A stretch of DNA of 64,000 bases from the NCBI GenBank assembly GCA_024138025.1, contig JAMXBD010004263.1, forward strand, positions 1-64,000, in the 5' to 3' direction. Below the pieces are notes generated by a model that was not told where the DNA came from, ran no database searches, and saw nothing but the letters and a program-made list of their open reading frames with translations. The first letter of the stretch is position 1. The number at the start of each line of letters is the position of its first letter. Made by a program: the position numbers and the translations under genes. Source of the DNA: Combretum micranthum. Taxonomy: Eukaryota > Streptophyta > Magnoliopsida > Myrtales > Combretaceae. Of the stretch, positions 13,603 to 26,726 are shown in pieces.

Positions 13603-13999
13603 AAACCATCTATTCTCCTCATGACTCTTTCTTCCCCTTGGCCTTCTTACATACAACTCATCTCTCTAAAACTCTATGAATAAAATTCATTATTCCCTTC
13701 CAATAAAAGTGCTCTTTCAATAATTCTAATGTTTTATTTTCTCCCTTAAATGACTGGACATTTCACTAGCATATGCTTCACGTACCAATAATTCTCTAGC
13801 AGATCCACCAGGAATACAAACTTTTCCTCCCACTATAAAAATCCATCTACTACATAATACCCATCAACTGCTTTCCCAACAACACATCATGCTACAATGG
13901 GACCAAAGAAAGCATCACCAACATATTGATCCTTCAACAACTAAAATCATCATATATTAGCTTGAAGTGAAGTAATAAGAATATACCTGCAAGACAATG
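13603..13999 (-). pseudogene. Ty3/gypsy pol fragment just upstream of integrase core
   Basis: Minus-strand reading gives VCIPGGSARELLVRE at about 13780-13822, closely matching the segment that precedes the HHCC zinc finger of Ty3/gypsy integrases, preceded by a YYVVDGFL-like stretch (about 13840-13870). It continues in order with the core at 4817-5591 once the second-family LTR is removed. Frame breaks are present. Copy K truncates it at 14000; no RT or RNase H follows upstream. Confidence 0.75.
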
Positions 14000-14656
14000 T
14001 GTCACGCCCCGAGGGATACCCTAAACGTGGCAGTCCACCATACACAATACTAAAGCCTAGGAATGACTATCTTCGTCACGCAAAGGCTTCCATATCATGT
14101 ACAGGGCGTACATCACAACCAAGGGAATGCATCGGAGTAGCGCAATTTATATTGATAATAAATAAGTAACAAGGCAAAGAGAATACTTATCATACAACAT
14201 ACATATTACATTTCAATTTTTAAGGGCATATCCCTCTATTATCTTCAAATAAATATACATCACTAATTAGATAGGTCATTACATATAAAGAACCTTACAA
14301 AATTACTTCATCTTATGATTCGATTTCCTTCATAGAAGCTTAATCATCCTTCCATGACTTCATTAATGTCATGATCCTCAATTTAAGCCATGGATATACC
14401 TGTTTTAACAAAATCTATAGGGGTATAAGCTACAACTAGCTTAGTGAGATATTCCTTTTCATTCGCGCCATATTTTCAAACAAGTTCATTTAGATTTTCA
14501 CACATATGCTATGCATACAATGCAACAACCACATGATTATGCAAATATATATAGTTATCCGGAAACCATATATAGAACGAATTTACCCCTCCGTATCAAA
14601 GGTTAGGGAATCGGGGTTGAAGGTCCTCGACCTCCTACTGTTAGTCCCCAGGTCCT
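14000..14656 (-). mobile_element. Family-1 solo LTR, copy K, first segment
   Basis: Begins TGTCACGCCCCGAGGG after CAATG (13995-13999). It shows the family's TTAGTGAG block and a degenerate hairpin pair at about 14550-14600. It is interrupted by copy L, whose TSD GTCCT overlaps 14652-14656. The far end of K is missing (see 18370-18610). Confidence 0.8.
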
Positions 14657-15366
14657 TGTAAACCCCTAAATTTTCGGAATCGGTTTAGCATAAAACCCTA
14701 AATCGGAAATCAAAAGGAACTCTAAAGGTCAACAAAACCCTAGTTTACCGTATCAAATTAAATCCGGCATTGCCGTTTTCTTTGGCCCTGGAAAACGAAG
14801 TTGGGATAATTAGCTAGAATAGTTCGTAATAACCATAGGTTTTATAAAAATATCAGTTTTGCGAATTTCGAGTGTCCTTTGTACCCGATTGGACACGGTT
14901 CTCGAAAAGCATGTCCGAGAGCTCGGGATAGGAAAAATATTCCGAATACATCGTTAGACTCGTAAAAATATAAGTTTTCCAAAAGTATCAGTTTCATAAT
15001 TTTTCGGTGAGTAAAAATAACAGATATCGCAATTATACGCGTATTTTCTTACTACCGGTACTTTATTAGTTATATCTATCTTACATGACACTATTCATTA
15101 CTATTCTACATTATTCTTTTATCTCTACTTTTTCTTACACCTATTCTTACACTCTACATAACCTATAAACTTAACTTTTTACCTTTCCCATAACTTTATT
15201 TCACATCTACCTTACACATTACATCTTTCATTTAACAAAAGTCAAAAAAATGAAATCACTCTCCCTTAAATTGTACATGGCCGGCGCCCCTTATGCCCCC
15301 TCTTCCTCAATTTTGTTTTAATTTATTTATTTATTTTAATCACACAAAAATCACTCCACATTTTCC

Positions 15367-15374
15367 TATAAACA
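15367..15374 (+). promoter_or_regulatory. Putative TATA box of family-1 LTR (copy L)
   Basis: TATAAACA about 710 bp from the 5' end of the LTR. The equivalent positions of copies E and H read TATAAATA followed by a C-rich stretch. This conserved box sets the transcription orientation used for the family. Confidence 0.6.
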
Positions 15375-17802
15375 CCCCCTCATACCTTCACTTCTTTCAC
15401 ACATTCACTACACACAAATTCATACAAAAACTCTCTCAAATTTTCCTCTCAAAACTCTCTCAAAATACCATCCCAAAACTCTCTCCAAATAATTCTACAA
15501 CAACCTCTACCAACAAACCAAAACCCATAACCACATAACCATACCAAAGCTTCCTTTCAGTAACCACTTCATATTTCTTTTTTCTTCTTTATGTCATGTA
15601 ACTTTACATGACCATAGTGTGAGTTTCCAAAAACTATAAGTTATGGAAGCTACATTATATTCATGTATTGTTCTTGTTCATGCCAATCCATTTATGTTGT
15701 TACTTTGTTATTGTTAATATATTATTATCTATATATATGTATATACATAATCTTTAGAGCATATAAGCTCACTTGCAATTTATTTATTTCATGCAAAGCA
15801 ATTTATTTATTTATTCCATTGCAATTAATTTATTCATTCCTTGTTATTTTAAGACTAGTCTCTAGTCTTAGACTTGTCCTCATCAAGTCAAAACAAGTTT
15901 TTCTTCCTTACATTTTATTTTGTTTTGGGACTAGTCTACTTCTTAGTCCCGGGAGCCTTGAAAAAGCTAAGACTCCAATACTTGACTTTATTATTTATGT
16001 TTTATGTTATTTTTTTTACTATTATTCTCACAATCATGTTCATTTATATTGTTGTCCAAAAATTTTAATTTCTAAAAATAATTAAACAAAAGAAGAATTT
16101 TGTCACTTAGAGATAAGTTTATATAAAGTAGAAAATCTATAAGATAACAAAAGATAAACTCATTTCCAAAAAGAACTCACTATAATTTTAGAAACTACTT
16201 TTACCTTAAAAAGCTACTTAAACCTTTATTACTCCACTTTGTTTTTCAAAAGAAACTAATTGTTGATACAAAAATTGTTCTTTTTATAAAAAAAGATAAG
16301 CAAGATGAATGGCTAAGGAATTTTCAAGTAAAAGACCTTTACAAACAAATAGGTAAAGAAAATCTATGGTTTGAAAACAAAATAAAGTTATTTCTTTTCA
16401 AGTTACAAGAAGAAACCACTAAAATTTTAAAACTACTACTTTACTATAAAAAGTTCTTAAGTCACATATTGCTCCACTTTGTTTTATCAAGAAAATAAAC
16501 TTTTACGAATAGATGATTTCTATGAAAAACATAAGGCATGAGAAATTTTAAAAGCAAAGATTTTTGCAAAACAAATAGACAAAGGAACTTGTACAAGAAA
16601 AATAAAGAATAGCATATTTTCTAATAATTTCAAAATAGTATTAGTGTAGAAAATTTTATTTTCAAAAAGATACTTAGAAAAAAATAATAAAATCAACGTA
16701 AAGCATTTTAGAAAACAAAAGGGAACAAGGTATTTCATTTCAAGGAAATTGCAAAAACAATTTTTGAAAACTATATTCTTCCCAACATTGTTTTATTTAA
16801 AAAAATAAATAAATAATTGGACAACAAAACACTTGAGCATGCTTAAGTATGAGTTATATAGTTATAAAAAGAGAATTTTTCAACTATATAGATAACTAAG
16901 TATTTATCAAACAAGTTTTGATTTCTTGAACCAAAGTTGTTTTTACTTGGAAAATCCGTGGTGAATTTTTTCGCCACTGTTTCGGGGCCTATATGGCTTT
17001 GTTTGATGGAAATAGTTTTGGAAATGGGTAGATCTTTTCGAGTAGGTAGAAATCGTATTATATGCCGATTCCGAGTTAAAATGACCAAGTTATGGCCATT
17101 TTAAGTTGGAACATTCTTTTATGCGAACTTTAACGTTCTTTTGACATTGTTTTTGTCAAATTTCAAGAAAATCATCAAGGAATACTTGTTATGGGTATTT
17201 TCTTTGGCTAGGTGATCCCGAGGAAGGATTCCTTTACCCCGAGGATTATTACGATTAAGAGGTGTGTGTGAACGACTCATTCGCTTAGAGGAATAGTCGA
17301 CATGGCATCGTGAGTTTATTTCCATTAAATGCTATACTTGTTGTGCTTGCAAATTAGTTGCATTAGAGTTAGGAAAAGATAAAACGATATGTATGTAAAA
17401 TAATTCTTTGAAAGAATTTTTAAGAATATCGAAGCCGGAATTGTTTTAAGTGATTGTTTTTAGCATAGTATTGATTTGTATGAAATTCCTTGATCGCCTT
17501 AAATTAAAAAATAATTATGCTATGACTTTGTAAATAAATGAATTCATGCATACCACGAAGTGAGTCATATTGCATTTTGGGTTATTATCCTTGGGTGAGA
17601 AGGATAGTAAGCTCATGTCGAAAGCAACACTTGGCGGGAGATCCGAAAGTGATTGCTTGGCGGCTTAAGGGAATTGCTTGGCGGAAGATCCGAAAGCAAG
17701 GTCAAATCAAGTAGATTCGGAATGCTTGGCGATGAGTGCTCGCAAGCTTAAAAATTTTTAAATTAAAACTACTTGTTTTGAGGATAAGTATCACCAAACC
17801 CC

Positions 17803-17852
17803 GAATGGATGGCGCAAATCCATTCAACATATAGTTCCCGGAAAACTATATG
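17803..17852 (+). other. Paired hairpins in family-1 LTR (copy L)
   Basis: GAATGGAT/ATCCATTC (17803-17825) and CATATAGTT/AACTATATG (17828-17852), both perfect stems, about 0.5 kb from the LTR 3' end. Confidence 0.8.
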
Positions 17853-18369
17853 CTTGTTTTGCCCACGTGCTTGTTGCATTACATTTGTTTGTTTAATCAA
17901 CTTGTTTGAAATCTTGTTACAAGAAATTATTTATGGAAATAGTTCTCGCTAAGCCTATTAGTTTATACCCTAATAGATATCTTTTGCAGTTCCCTTACTT
18001 ATGGTTAAGGCCACGAGGACCTTGCGGGCAGGTAATTTCCTATTGGATACTAGAAATAGAAATAAAGTGTAGCATTAATATTTATGTACAAATACTCCTG
18101 TAATAGATTAGTGATCAAGGGGATATGTCCCTAAGTTTGTAAAGTCATTGATATGAGTGAATGATTATTATGAGTCCTCTTTTCTTAAATGTGTTATTTA
18201 TATCTTCTTAAACTTCATAATTCCATATATGGTCCTCTAAAGTTGTGAAAGTATGCCTTACACTTAATATAAAAGCTTTTGGGAATGGCTAAAGTTGTCA
18301 TACTTAAGCTTTAATATTGAGTGTGGTGGACTGTCACGTTTAGGGTACCCTTTGGGGCGTGACAGTCCT

Positions 18370-18610
18370 CACCCATAGCGTTCGGTTGGCTCGGCTCTGA
18401 ACCTAGAGTCGCTTTCCCCAAGCGATTTGGATTCTCCAGGAAGGAACATGGCCCGTGGCACCGAACGATCACAGCTAATCCAACTCTACACGTAGGAGTA
18501 GCAGCCTTCCGAAATAGATGTGACTCGATGGATGCTATGCGTGAACATTTTATTTTTCTTAAGCCCAACCTTATTAAGGTTTATTAGGGGCGATTAATCA
18601 ATTTAGCAAA
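18370..18610 (-). mobile_element. Family-1 solo LTR, copy K, second segment (cut short)
   Basis: Resumes after the TSD of copy L with a variable-cassette-like sequence, then a GATGTGACTC...GATGCTATGCGTGAA stretch matching the GTGACTC...GATATGCATGAA block of other minus-strand copies. Similarity stops at about 18580-18640, where plus-strand copy C begins. The breakpoint is approximate. Confidence 0.6.
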
Positions 18611-21514
18611 CAATAAACGGCCATACTTTCTTTTAGGTAAATGTTCTTATGCATTTCCTTCTACCATGTCATGTAACTTAACATGACCATGGTGTATGTT
18701 TTTTAGACATTCAAATGTTAGAGAAGAAATACTATGTTCATGTTTTGTTCTTGTTCATTAATAAATTTTATATTATGTTGTTATTATTATGATCTTATTG
18801 TTATTATCAAGCTTCTAACCTAACTTCCTATATATGATACTATATATAATATATATATATATATATTCTAGAGCCTAAATGCTCACTAACAAGCTTATTA
18901 CTATATTTGCTCTTATTATTGCTTTTTCTTTTTCTTTGTTTTGGGACATAGTCCTGGGTTGCCTCGATGAAGCAAATGCTTCCAATACTTGACCATAATA
19001 TCTTGCTTTATTATTATTATATTTATTCTTTTCCTATATATTCATCATCTACATACTATATGCTCATAATATTGCATCTTCATAATGATATTGTCTCAAC
19101 AATATGTAAAGTGGAATTTTTCTTTAATAAAAGAACTTCAAACTAAACTTTTTATTGTGAAACTAGTCACTAAATAAAGGAGTTGTCATCAACAACTTAG
19201 AAAATGAATCTTTGTAATATTTTCTCAAGTTTTATCAAAGTTTTCTCAAAAGACAACAAGGATGGTTTTACTAAGGAAATAAAGGAAATAAACATTTTCT
19301 TTTCATAACAAGATAAACCTAAGGCTCAGTAAGAATAATTTGTTGGTATACAAAATTTTCACTAAAAAACTTAAGATTAAAGGCTTTTCAACTTCATACC
19401 AAAAACCAAGAAACAAACTAGTTTTCAATGTAAGATAAAACCGACCTATTAACTTATAAACCCACTTAGAAAAATAATGATTTTCAAGTTTCTAAAGAAG
19501 AAATCTATTTTCAAAGAAATAATAAGAATATAAGTATGATAAGATCAAAAGCAAAGGATTTTATCAACAAAGATGATTTCTTTTCAAATAAAATCGGTAA
19601 AGGAAATAAAAGACCAAGTTTTAGAAATAAAATTATTTTTAAAGGAGTTTATAAACAAAAATATAAGAAGAAAAGACCCATATATTAAAACCATTCTAAA
19701 GGAAAATTTATAAATAGGTAATCAACAATTTAATAAATTTTTTGAAAACTTTGTTCTTTTATCACTAGAAGTAAAATTGTAAAAGACCAAAGTTAAGGAA
19801 AAAATTCATTTGTTTTAGAAAAGAAATGGGAAAATAAAATAAGAATATACTTATTTATAATAACCTAATAAAATATAAAGTTTCTTCAAAATACTTTAAA
19901 AAGAAATTTGTCAAGATTAAGTTTCAATACTTCAAGATGAATTGTTTTACGAAAATGATCGTTGAGATTATACCATTAGAATTTTTGCATATAAAGTGAG
20001 TTTGTATATATACTCAAAGGATTTTTTTCTCATACACATATCTATATTTTTGCCAAAGGACTTTTGAATAAAGTTGAGTTGGAAAATTATTTTGCAAAAT
20101 ATAGGAATTTTTGTTTTGAATTTGTACCGTAAATTTTACCAGCCTAAATGACCTTGTATGTAGGAAATAACCTTAGAAATGGATATATCTTTTCAATTAG
20201 GTAGAAATCGGTATATAATATGCGAAATTCCGAGTTAAAATGAGCAAGTTATGACCATTTTAAGTTAGAATTTCATTACGTGTGAATTTTGACGAACTTA
20301 GTAGAATAGAGTTGCAAGTTTAAGTAGATCTTCCAAGAAATACTCATTTTGGGTATTTCTTTTGTACAGGTGACGTGGAGTTTGAGCTACCATACCTAGA
20401 AGACTATTTCGACTAAGGATCTTCTATTGATATAGCTAAGTGAGTTTAAATTCTCGCAATTGTACTTATGAATTTGATTGTAGTTTAGTGGCACTAGATT
20501 TTATGAAAAGATAAAACATGAACGCGCATGTGTACTTACATGGTTGAAATTATGATAAGTATATGAAGGCAGGAATTATTAACTAATCATTGTATGATTT
20601 AGTTTAATATTGATCGTCTGCAAATTCTATGGTCACTTATAAAATGACTAATACTATGCCATGATTACTTAAATTAAATGGTTTATGCATAACACGTAGT
20701 GAGTCACATTACATTCATTATTATACCTTGGTGGGATAAGGGCATAGTAATGAGGTCGATGACCTAAAATCATAATTTATGACTTTGATTGTCTGTAATT
20801 AAATTGTGAGTGGGCACCCGAATTAACTATATTTTAGCGATTAGTAGGAATTTGTACAAAACTACAAAAATATCATTTACGAACTATAGCTTCATTGCCC
20901 AGAAAACCTGACCACCGAATGGATGGGTAAATCATTTCAAACATATGATTCCCGGAAAATCGTATGTATTGTTGGCTCACGTGATTGTTTGCATCTTATT
21001 TGATTGATTAAATAACTTGATTGATTATTGATTGTTAAGTACTTTACTTATGGGTTTGATTCTCACTAAGCGATACCTTTTGCAGTTTCCCCATTTATGG
21101 TTGAAGCCCCAAGGGTATTTCTCACAGGTATTACCCTTTTGGACTAAGGAGTTTTTGGAAGAAGTCAAAGACTAGATGTAGACTTAGACTTCTAGTAAAT
21201 CTCCATGTAATTATTTTTTATTAGGCTTCAGTAGACTTTGATGGACTATATCTTTCAGTGGGGGAATGCGCCTTTGATGATTGTAAGACCTTTAGATATT
21301 TTCCTGTTTTGCATTTTATTTTATGATTTCCATTTTTAAACTACCATATGAATGTCATCTTAAATAACTTGTTTCAAAGTTGGTCCTCTATGATCGTGAA
21401 TGTACGCCTTACACTTGGTATCAAAGCTTATGGGATGACTGAGGTCGTCATACTTAAGCTTTAATATTGAGTGTGATGGAGTATCGCGTTTAGGGTACTC
21501 TTCGGAGCGTGACA
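18611..21514 (+). mobile_element. Family-1 solo LTR, copy C, 5' truncated
   Basis: Plus-strand family sequence with the palindrome at 18663-18693, the conserved block at about 20160-20275, the hairpins at about 20915-20966 and the family end GCGTGACA at 21514. The first roughly 0.8 kb, including the TATA box, is absent. The 5 bp after its end (ACTTC) do not match the 5 bp before copy K (CAATG), so K and C are two insertions fused by a deletion rather than one element. Confidence 0.75.
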
Positions 21515-21760
21515 ACTTCTACACTTTCGGTGGTAGGAGTATGATATGTTGTTTCTAGTATTCTCTTAAAATGCAATACATATACTTCTTTGGCTTGAAT
21601 AGCCCAATCAGTGTCACCTCTAAACATAAGCATGAATTTCTTCTTCATCACCCTATTCATCTATAATTGAGCCTTTCTAACTTTTGCTGGAAGGGATTCA
21701 AAACTATCTTCTTACCATCCTTCTTGAAGGTATAAGTGCTCCTGTTAATTGATTGCAACT
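21515..21760 (-). pseudogene. Old Ty3/gypsy protease-RT linker remnant
   Basis: Minus-strand reading gives STYTFKKDGKKIVLNPF (about 21690-21750) followed by a lysine-rich stretch and a segment ending near 21515. The first part resembles the region between protease and reverse transcriptase of Ty3/gypsy polyproteins. Similarity is by eye and modest. RT should follow at lower coordinates but is replaced by copies C and K. Confidence 0.45.
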
Positions 21761-23519
21761 AATTGATTTTAACCCTATACTTTCCTATAATACAACCAAT
21801 CTAAGGCAAGTTCACCTATCAATTAGTAGTATAGATTGAAGTATAAGAATTGTTCCTCCAAGACCCACAAGTATTAGTAATTACTCTAGTTCTATTATTT
21901 AACCGATCAAAATTGAGTGATATTAATAAACTTATCTACTACTACTTATCTAAATTTAAATTATTAAGTTAAATCATTTACGCTTCTTAAGAGATTTCCA
22001 ATCACAAAACTACCTCAATCTTGATCCACCACTAACGTTAGTGTAACTTTCATAAGAAAAGGACATCCAATGTTTTATTTATGCCGTTGAACTATGAGAT
22101 TCCTTAACTAAATTAATATCTCTATCAAGAACATTAAATTCTAACCTTGAATGATTTAGTTGAAATCTCTCTCTCATTCAAGACATGAAGATTGCATTAG
22201 ACACAAGAATTCCCTATCAAGAATTTACTCAAAGCAAAAAGTGCAAGTTATTTAATGTATGGAATCACACACAAACTTCACCGTTTACGAAGATCCAACT
22301 CTTTAAATGATCTTTCAATAAATATAACAAGAATCTTGTGTTGAACTAACACTTTACACATATCAATTGAATAAATCGATAAAGAGCATAAAATATAAGG
22401 TACCTTAAGAAAGAGAGTGAGTGAAAGTGAAAGTGAAAGTGACAAGGGATGATTGTAATATATTGCATTTAAGGAGACCGTGTGGAATCCCTTAAGTAGA
22501 GTATAATGGAACTTTAACATTCAAGGAGCCTTTTAGTGTATGGGTCTAGAGGTTGTCAAAAACTTAAAGTTAAGCATACCTATGAGAAGTATTTTCAAGA
22601 TAGGTGATATCATAGGAAGTAGCTACTTCAATAACAAAATGATGAGGCATGTCTTACCAAAGGTGATCCTTAAGGTGTGAAGTTCTGGGACGTTGCAAAT
22701 CAAAGAAGTGAAATAGTTGATGTAAATGAGAGAAAATGTGATATCCTTTAAATAGAATATGATAAAGTTTTGATCACTATGATGTCTGTAAGTATGTTAG
22801 CTTGCAGTTCGTAGAACTCCAAGGTTAAGAATGCTCAATAAGAAGTATTCTCTAGATAGGCAACCTTTTTAGAAGTAGCTATATTAAAGAAAAAGATGTA
22901 AGGCATGAGAAATCATTTTTTAAGACACTTTCATATGGCATCTGGACACTCTCGTGTGGTACCTAGACACTTCAAAGCCTAATGAGAATGTTAAGCCAGT
23001 CTAATGACACACATAAAATAAGTTTTCAAGGGATTTTCTCAAAGGACAATATCCTTTCATTAAATAATTGATGATTTACAAATGAAAGGATATCCCCTTA
23101 TGCATATGTGACTTCTTAAATTACGAACTACGATTTATATTATCTAACCAATCTCCACCTACTGTTGTTTACCTGTTGCCACCTATCCTACTTACTAAAG
23201 TATAATAAATCTATATAGATACAAAAAAGAGCAAACATTTGTCTTGGATCACAACTACTTGGGTCAAATTGGTTGCATCCCCATTAAATTGCAACTGAAG
23301 GCTTTAAGTATTTTCTCCCTTACCTAATCTTGCAATATGCCATTGCTTGTCCTTAATCATCATTGTGTTTTCCCAACCTTTTGTCTAGTTTTCCTACCAA
23401 AGTCCTCTTTTTTCTTATAGAGGGAACATTCCTCAATGGCTCTTCAGGTCCAATTGGGGAATGTTCTACTCTGACTTATCTTGCTCTATTGAACTTTACT
23501 TAGCAATTCATCTAGTCCA
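21761..23519. other. Unresolved repetitive stretch with internal duplication
   Basis: No coding region recognised. Two diverged copies of a roughly 280-bp segment lie at about 22450-22660 and 22730-22910; both contain AGAAGTATT, GATAGG, AGAAGTAGCTA and AGGCATG in the same order. Near 22930-22970 a short motif is doubled (ATCTGGACACT and ACCTAGACACT). This looks like an inserted LTR-type sequence splitting the gypsy gag-protease from its linker, but I found no ends or TSD. Confidence 0.4.
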
Positions 23520-24253
23520 AATCTTTACTAGTCTTACTAGAGACTCCCTCTAAAGTCTCCCCTACAAAAGATAGAATACGTCTTCATCTTCCTTAAGTGA
23601 TGTGAACTTCTCTATTTTATCCTTTACCATGACTTGTATTGCTATGATAAAGCAAAATTATACATTGAGACTTCCTATCGAGCAAGAAAATACAGTTAAA
23701 CTAAGAAACAACAATATCATCAATCCTATTCCAAAAGTTCAAATAGATGACAAACATAAAGTCATCCACAAATATTACCTTCATAAACTCCCTCCTTTCT
23801 AAAAGTGCATATGATAACCCTCAACATTAGGACCTTCTAGGGTTAATTATTTTAAGCCAAGCTTTACTTATTTTAACCTTAATTTCAAGTTTATTAGATG
23901 CCTCTTTTGAAATGAATAAATGCGAAGCTCCCATGCCTACCATTGTATATATTTTCCTCCTAGCGACATTCACTTCAATGCATATAAGACCTTCTAACCT
24001 TTTTTGTCTGTTGGCACTTTATCACATAAAGGAGATGTAAGGTACCAAGTTAATTTATCTCATCATCATTTGATTTTCTTTGCCACTAGAAACATTAATG
24101 TTCCTTCTTTGAGTAGTTGTTAACATAATGCAACTCACCGCAAAAGTAACATGTCAATTATTTGACTTTCTTCTTTACTATTGCCTTCTACTTTGTTTTA
24201 CCCTTTCCCTTCGTTAGACTTGGGGACATACTCCTTTCCATGTCCACCTACCC
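23520..24253 (-). pseudogene. Old Ty3/gypsy gag zinc knuckle and protease
   Basis: Minus-strand reading: CYFCGELHYVNNY at about 24115-24155 matches a CCHC zinc knuckle (CX2C...H) whose last cysteine is now tyrosine. It is followed by MGASHLFISKEASNKL at about 23895-23945, the aspartic-protease active-site region of retrotransposons, in which the usual VDTGAS now reads VGMGAS, so the catalytic aspartate is lost. Further protease-like sequence runs to about 23600. Solo LTR D is inserted upstream, in gag, at 24254. Confidence 0.7.
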
Positions 24254-26726
24254 TATCATACCCCAAAGGATACCCTAAACGTGATAGCCCATCACACTCG
24301 ATATTAAAGCTGAGGAATGACCACCTTAGTCACGTAAAAGTTTCAATACTAGGTGTAAGGCGTACTTTCACGATCATAGAGGACCACTCTTTGAATCAAG
24401 TAGTTTAAGGAGATATAAGTATTAGCATCAAGAATGGAAATCATAACATCATAACGTAATAAAAAATAGGAGTCTTACAATTAAAAGGGGACATACCCCC
24501 ATCAAAATAATTACATACGTTCCAAAGTCTAACTTCCAAAATAATTTCATAAAATATTTCTATGGAAGTCTAGGTCTAATTCTAAGCCATGACTTCTTCC
24601 AAAAGTTCATTGAGTCAAAAGTCGGTACCTAAGAAAAGTATCCTCGGGGCTTCAATTAAAGAAAGGAAAACTGCAACAAATATTTAAGGGGATATAAGTT
24701 TGATTTGCTTAGTGAGAAATATTCCGATAACAATGTACCTATACAATCAAAATCAAACAAGTTAGTTATATAAGTGCATGAAATGCAATAAACATGTGAG
24801 TAAGTAATACACATGATTAATCGAAAATCATATGTTTGAATGGATTTACGGTCTCCATTCGGGGTTATGTGTTCCGAATCTATAAAACCATAGTTCGCAA
24901 ATAAAATTTTTGTAGTTATTTTTAGCTACTACTTGCCTTTATAATTGTAGTTTATACGGGCTCCTACGTGCCACTTGCAGATTTATAGGCCCCTACGTAC
25001 CACCACTACTATGCTCTTTATCTCACTGGTAGTATAGTAGTAAATGTAATAAGACTCACTTATGATATGCATGAACTCATTTAATTGGATTCTTTTAGCA
25101 TGATATTAAATGTCTTAGAGGTGATCATAGAGTTAGCAAACACTTTAATATGGTACTACTAAATAACATTTGATTATAAACAATTTGAGCCTTGGTATAC
25201 TTAGTATAATTTCAACCAATATTACAAGGCACATGTGCTTTCTATATTTTATTTTATTTTCCTATTTCTAGTGCTATTATACTACAAGCAAAAACATAAG
25301 TACAAAAATTAAGGAAATAAACCCACTTAGCCATAACTCAAGCAACCCACTATTCATAATAGTCCTCGAGATAGGGAACTTCGCCTTCTTCATCACCTAG
25401 ATAAAAGAAATACAAAAAATGAGTATTTTATGGAAGTTCTAATTTTATTTCATTATTCTTGTCAAAATTTGGATTAGGAGAAATTCCAATTTAAAATGGT
25501 CATAACTTGCTCATTTTAACTCAGAATTTTACATATTAATAGTCGTTTTCTACTTACTTGAAAAGATATATCTATTTCTAAGGTTATTTTTAACATTTAA
25601 AGCTATTTGGGTTTCGAAATAGGTCGGTATAGATCTGACCCAAAAGTTCCAGCCTTTCAATTTGCATTTTTCCAAGTTTTAAATCATCTAAATATTCTAT
25701 TACAAACACCAAGCTACTTATATAGTTAAAAAATCCTTTGATATAGATATAAACTCATATTATATGCATGATTCTAGTGATGTTACTCCAACAATGATTT
25801 TTCATAAAACAATTTATTTTAGAAGTTTAAAAACTGAAGTTTATAAAATCTCTTTTTGAGTTGTTGGAAGAAAACTTAAAATTTTTAGTTTGTTACAAAT
25901 GAGTGTCTAATTATTATGACTATTATTTTTATACTTTCTTAACTCAATTAAAATGAATTCACTCCTTAAAAACTTGATTCTTTAAGCTGTGTACCGATTT
26001 TATTTCTAAGTGGATTTTTAATTAGTGAGTTAGTTTTAAGCTTCACGTAGAAAAATTGTTTTGTTCCTAGTATTTTTCAAATTATTGGCATAAGCCACAT
26101 AATTAATTTTTTTAAGAAAATTTTTCATAACAAAGAATTATCAACATTAAAAATTTATAATAACTTATTTTAATATGTTGAAAAGAATGTAGTTGAATCA
26201 TTTTCCTAAGTCTTAGTGAAAATTTCTTCTAAGTGTTGAAAATCATTTCTCTAGAAAGTTTAGCCGTGTTTTTATATGAAAGAAATAACTCATTTTATCA
26301 TTTTGAAATTTTTATTAAAACAACAACATCTCCCTATGACCATGCACGAATATGAATTTTGTAGTTATGTTAAGAGATGAAAATAAACTCATATAGAAGA
26401 TAAAAGAGATAGTAAATCAAATAAGCATACAAGAACAAAAATATGGAAGTTTTAGCTTGTTGTCAAGACTTCTTAGAACTTAGAAATTGACAAGTTTCAT
26501 AAAAATATAGAAAAGCATGAGAAAAGCTTTAAAGAAAAAAAAAAGAAGAAATGTGAAAGTCTTAGATTTTTATTCAAGTCTTTCCGAGACTTAGAAATGG
26601 ACAAGTCCCATAAAGAAAAGCAAGAAAATAATAAGAAAACATGGGAGTCTTAGATTCATGTTAAGGCTTCTCGGGACTTAGATTATGGACAAGTCTCCCA
26701 TTGTTTTGACTTAATTAAGAACATGC
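24254..26726 (-). mobile_element. Family-1 solo LTR, copy D, first segment
   Basis: Begins TATCATACCCC (decayed TGTCACGCCCC) after TACCC (24249-24253). It carries a GGCTCCTACGTGCCACC-type cassette (about 24955-25010) and the conserved block (25470-25590). Copy E interrupts it at 26727; the remainder of D and its second TACCC should lie beyond the right edge. Confidence 0.82.

Larger units (their letters stand above)
14657..18364 (+). mobile_element. Family-1 solo LTR, copy L (3708 bp)
   Basis: Begins TGTAAACCCC and ends GGGGCGTGACA; flanked by GTCCT at 14652-14656 and 18365-18369. It shows a complete family layout: TATA box at 15367, palindrome at 15593-15612, a second hairpin near 15850 (AAGACTAG/CTAGTCTT), the conserved block at about 17020-17115, a variable repeat cassette (GCTTGGCG-type repeats, 17585-17795), the paired hairpins at 17803-17852, and the terminal inverted repeat TGTCACG/CGTGACA (18332-18364). 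The 140-residue open frame at 15663-16085 has no domain. Confidence 0.95.

Noticed and set aside
15663..16085. 140-residue open frame
   Set aside because: Low-complexity hydrophobic translation of AT-rich LTR sequence in copy L; not conserved as a frame in other copies.
14000..21514. A single large inverted-repeat DNA element (TGTCACGCCC at one end, GGAGCGTGACA at the other)
   Set aside because: The flanking 5-mers do not match, and the ends are simply those of two family-1 LTRs in opposite orientation.
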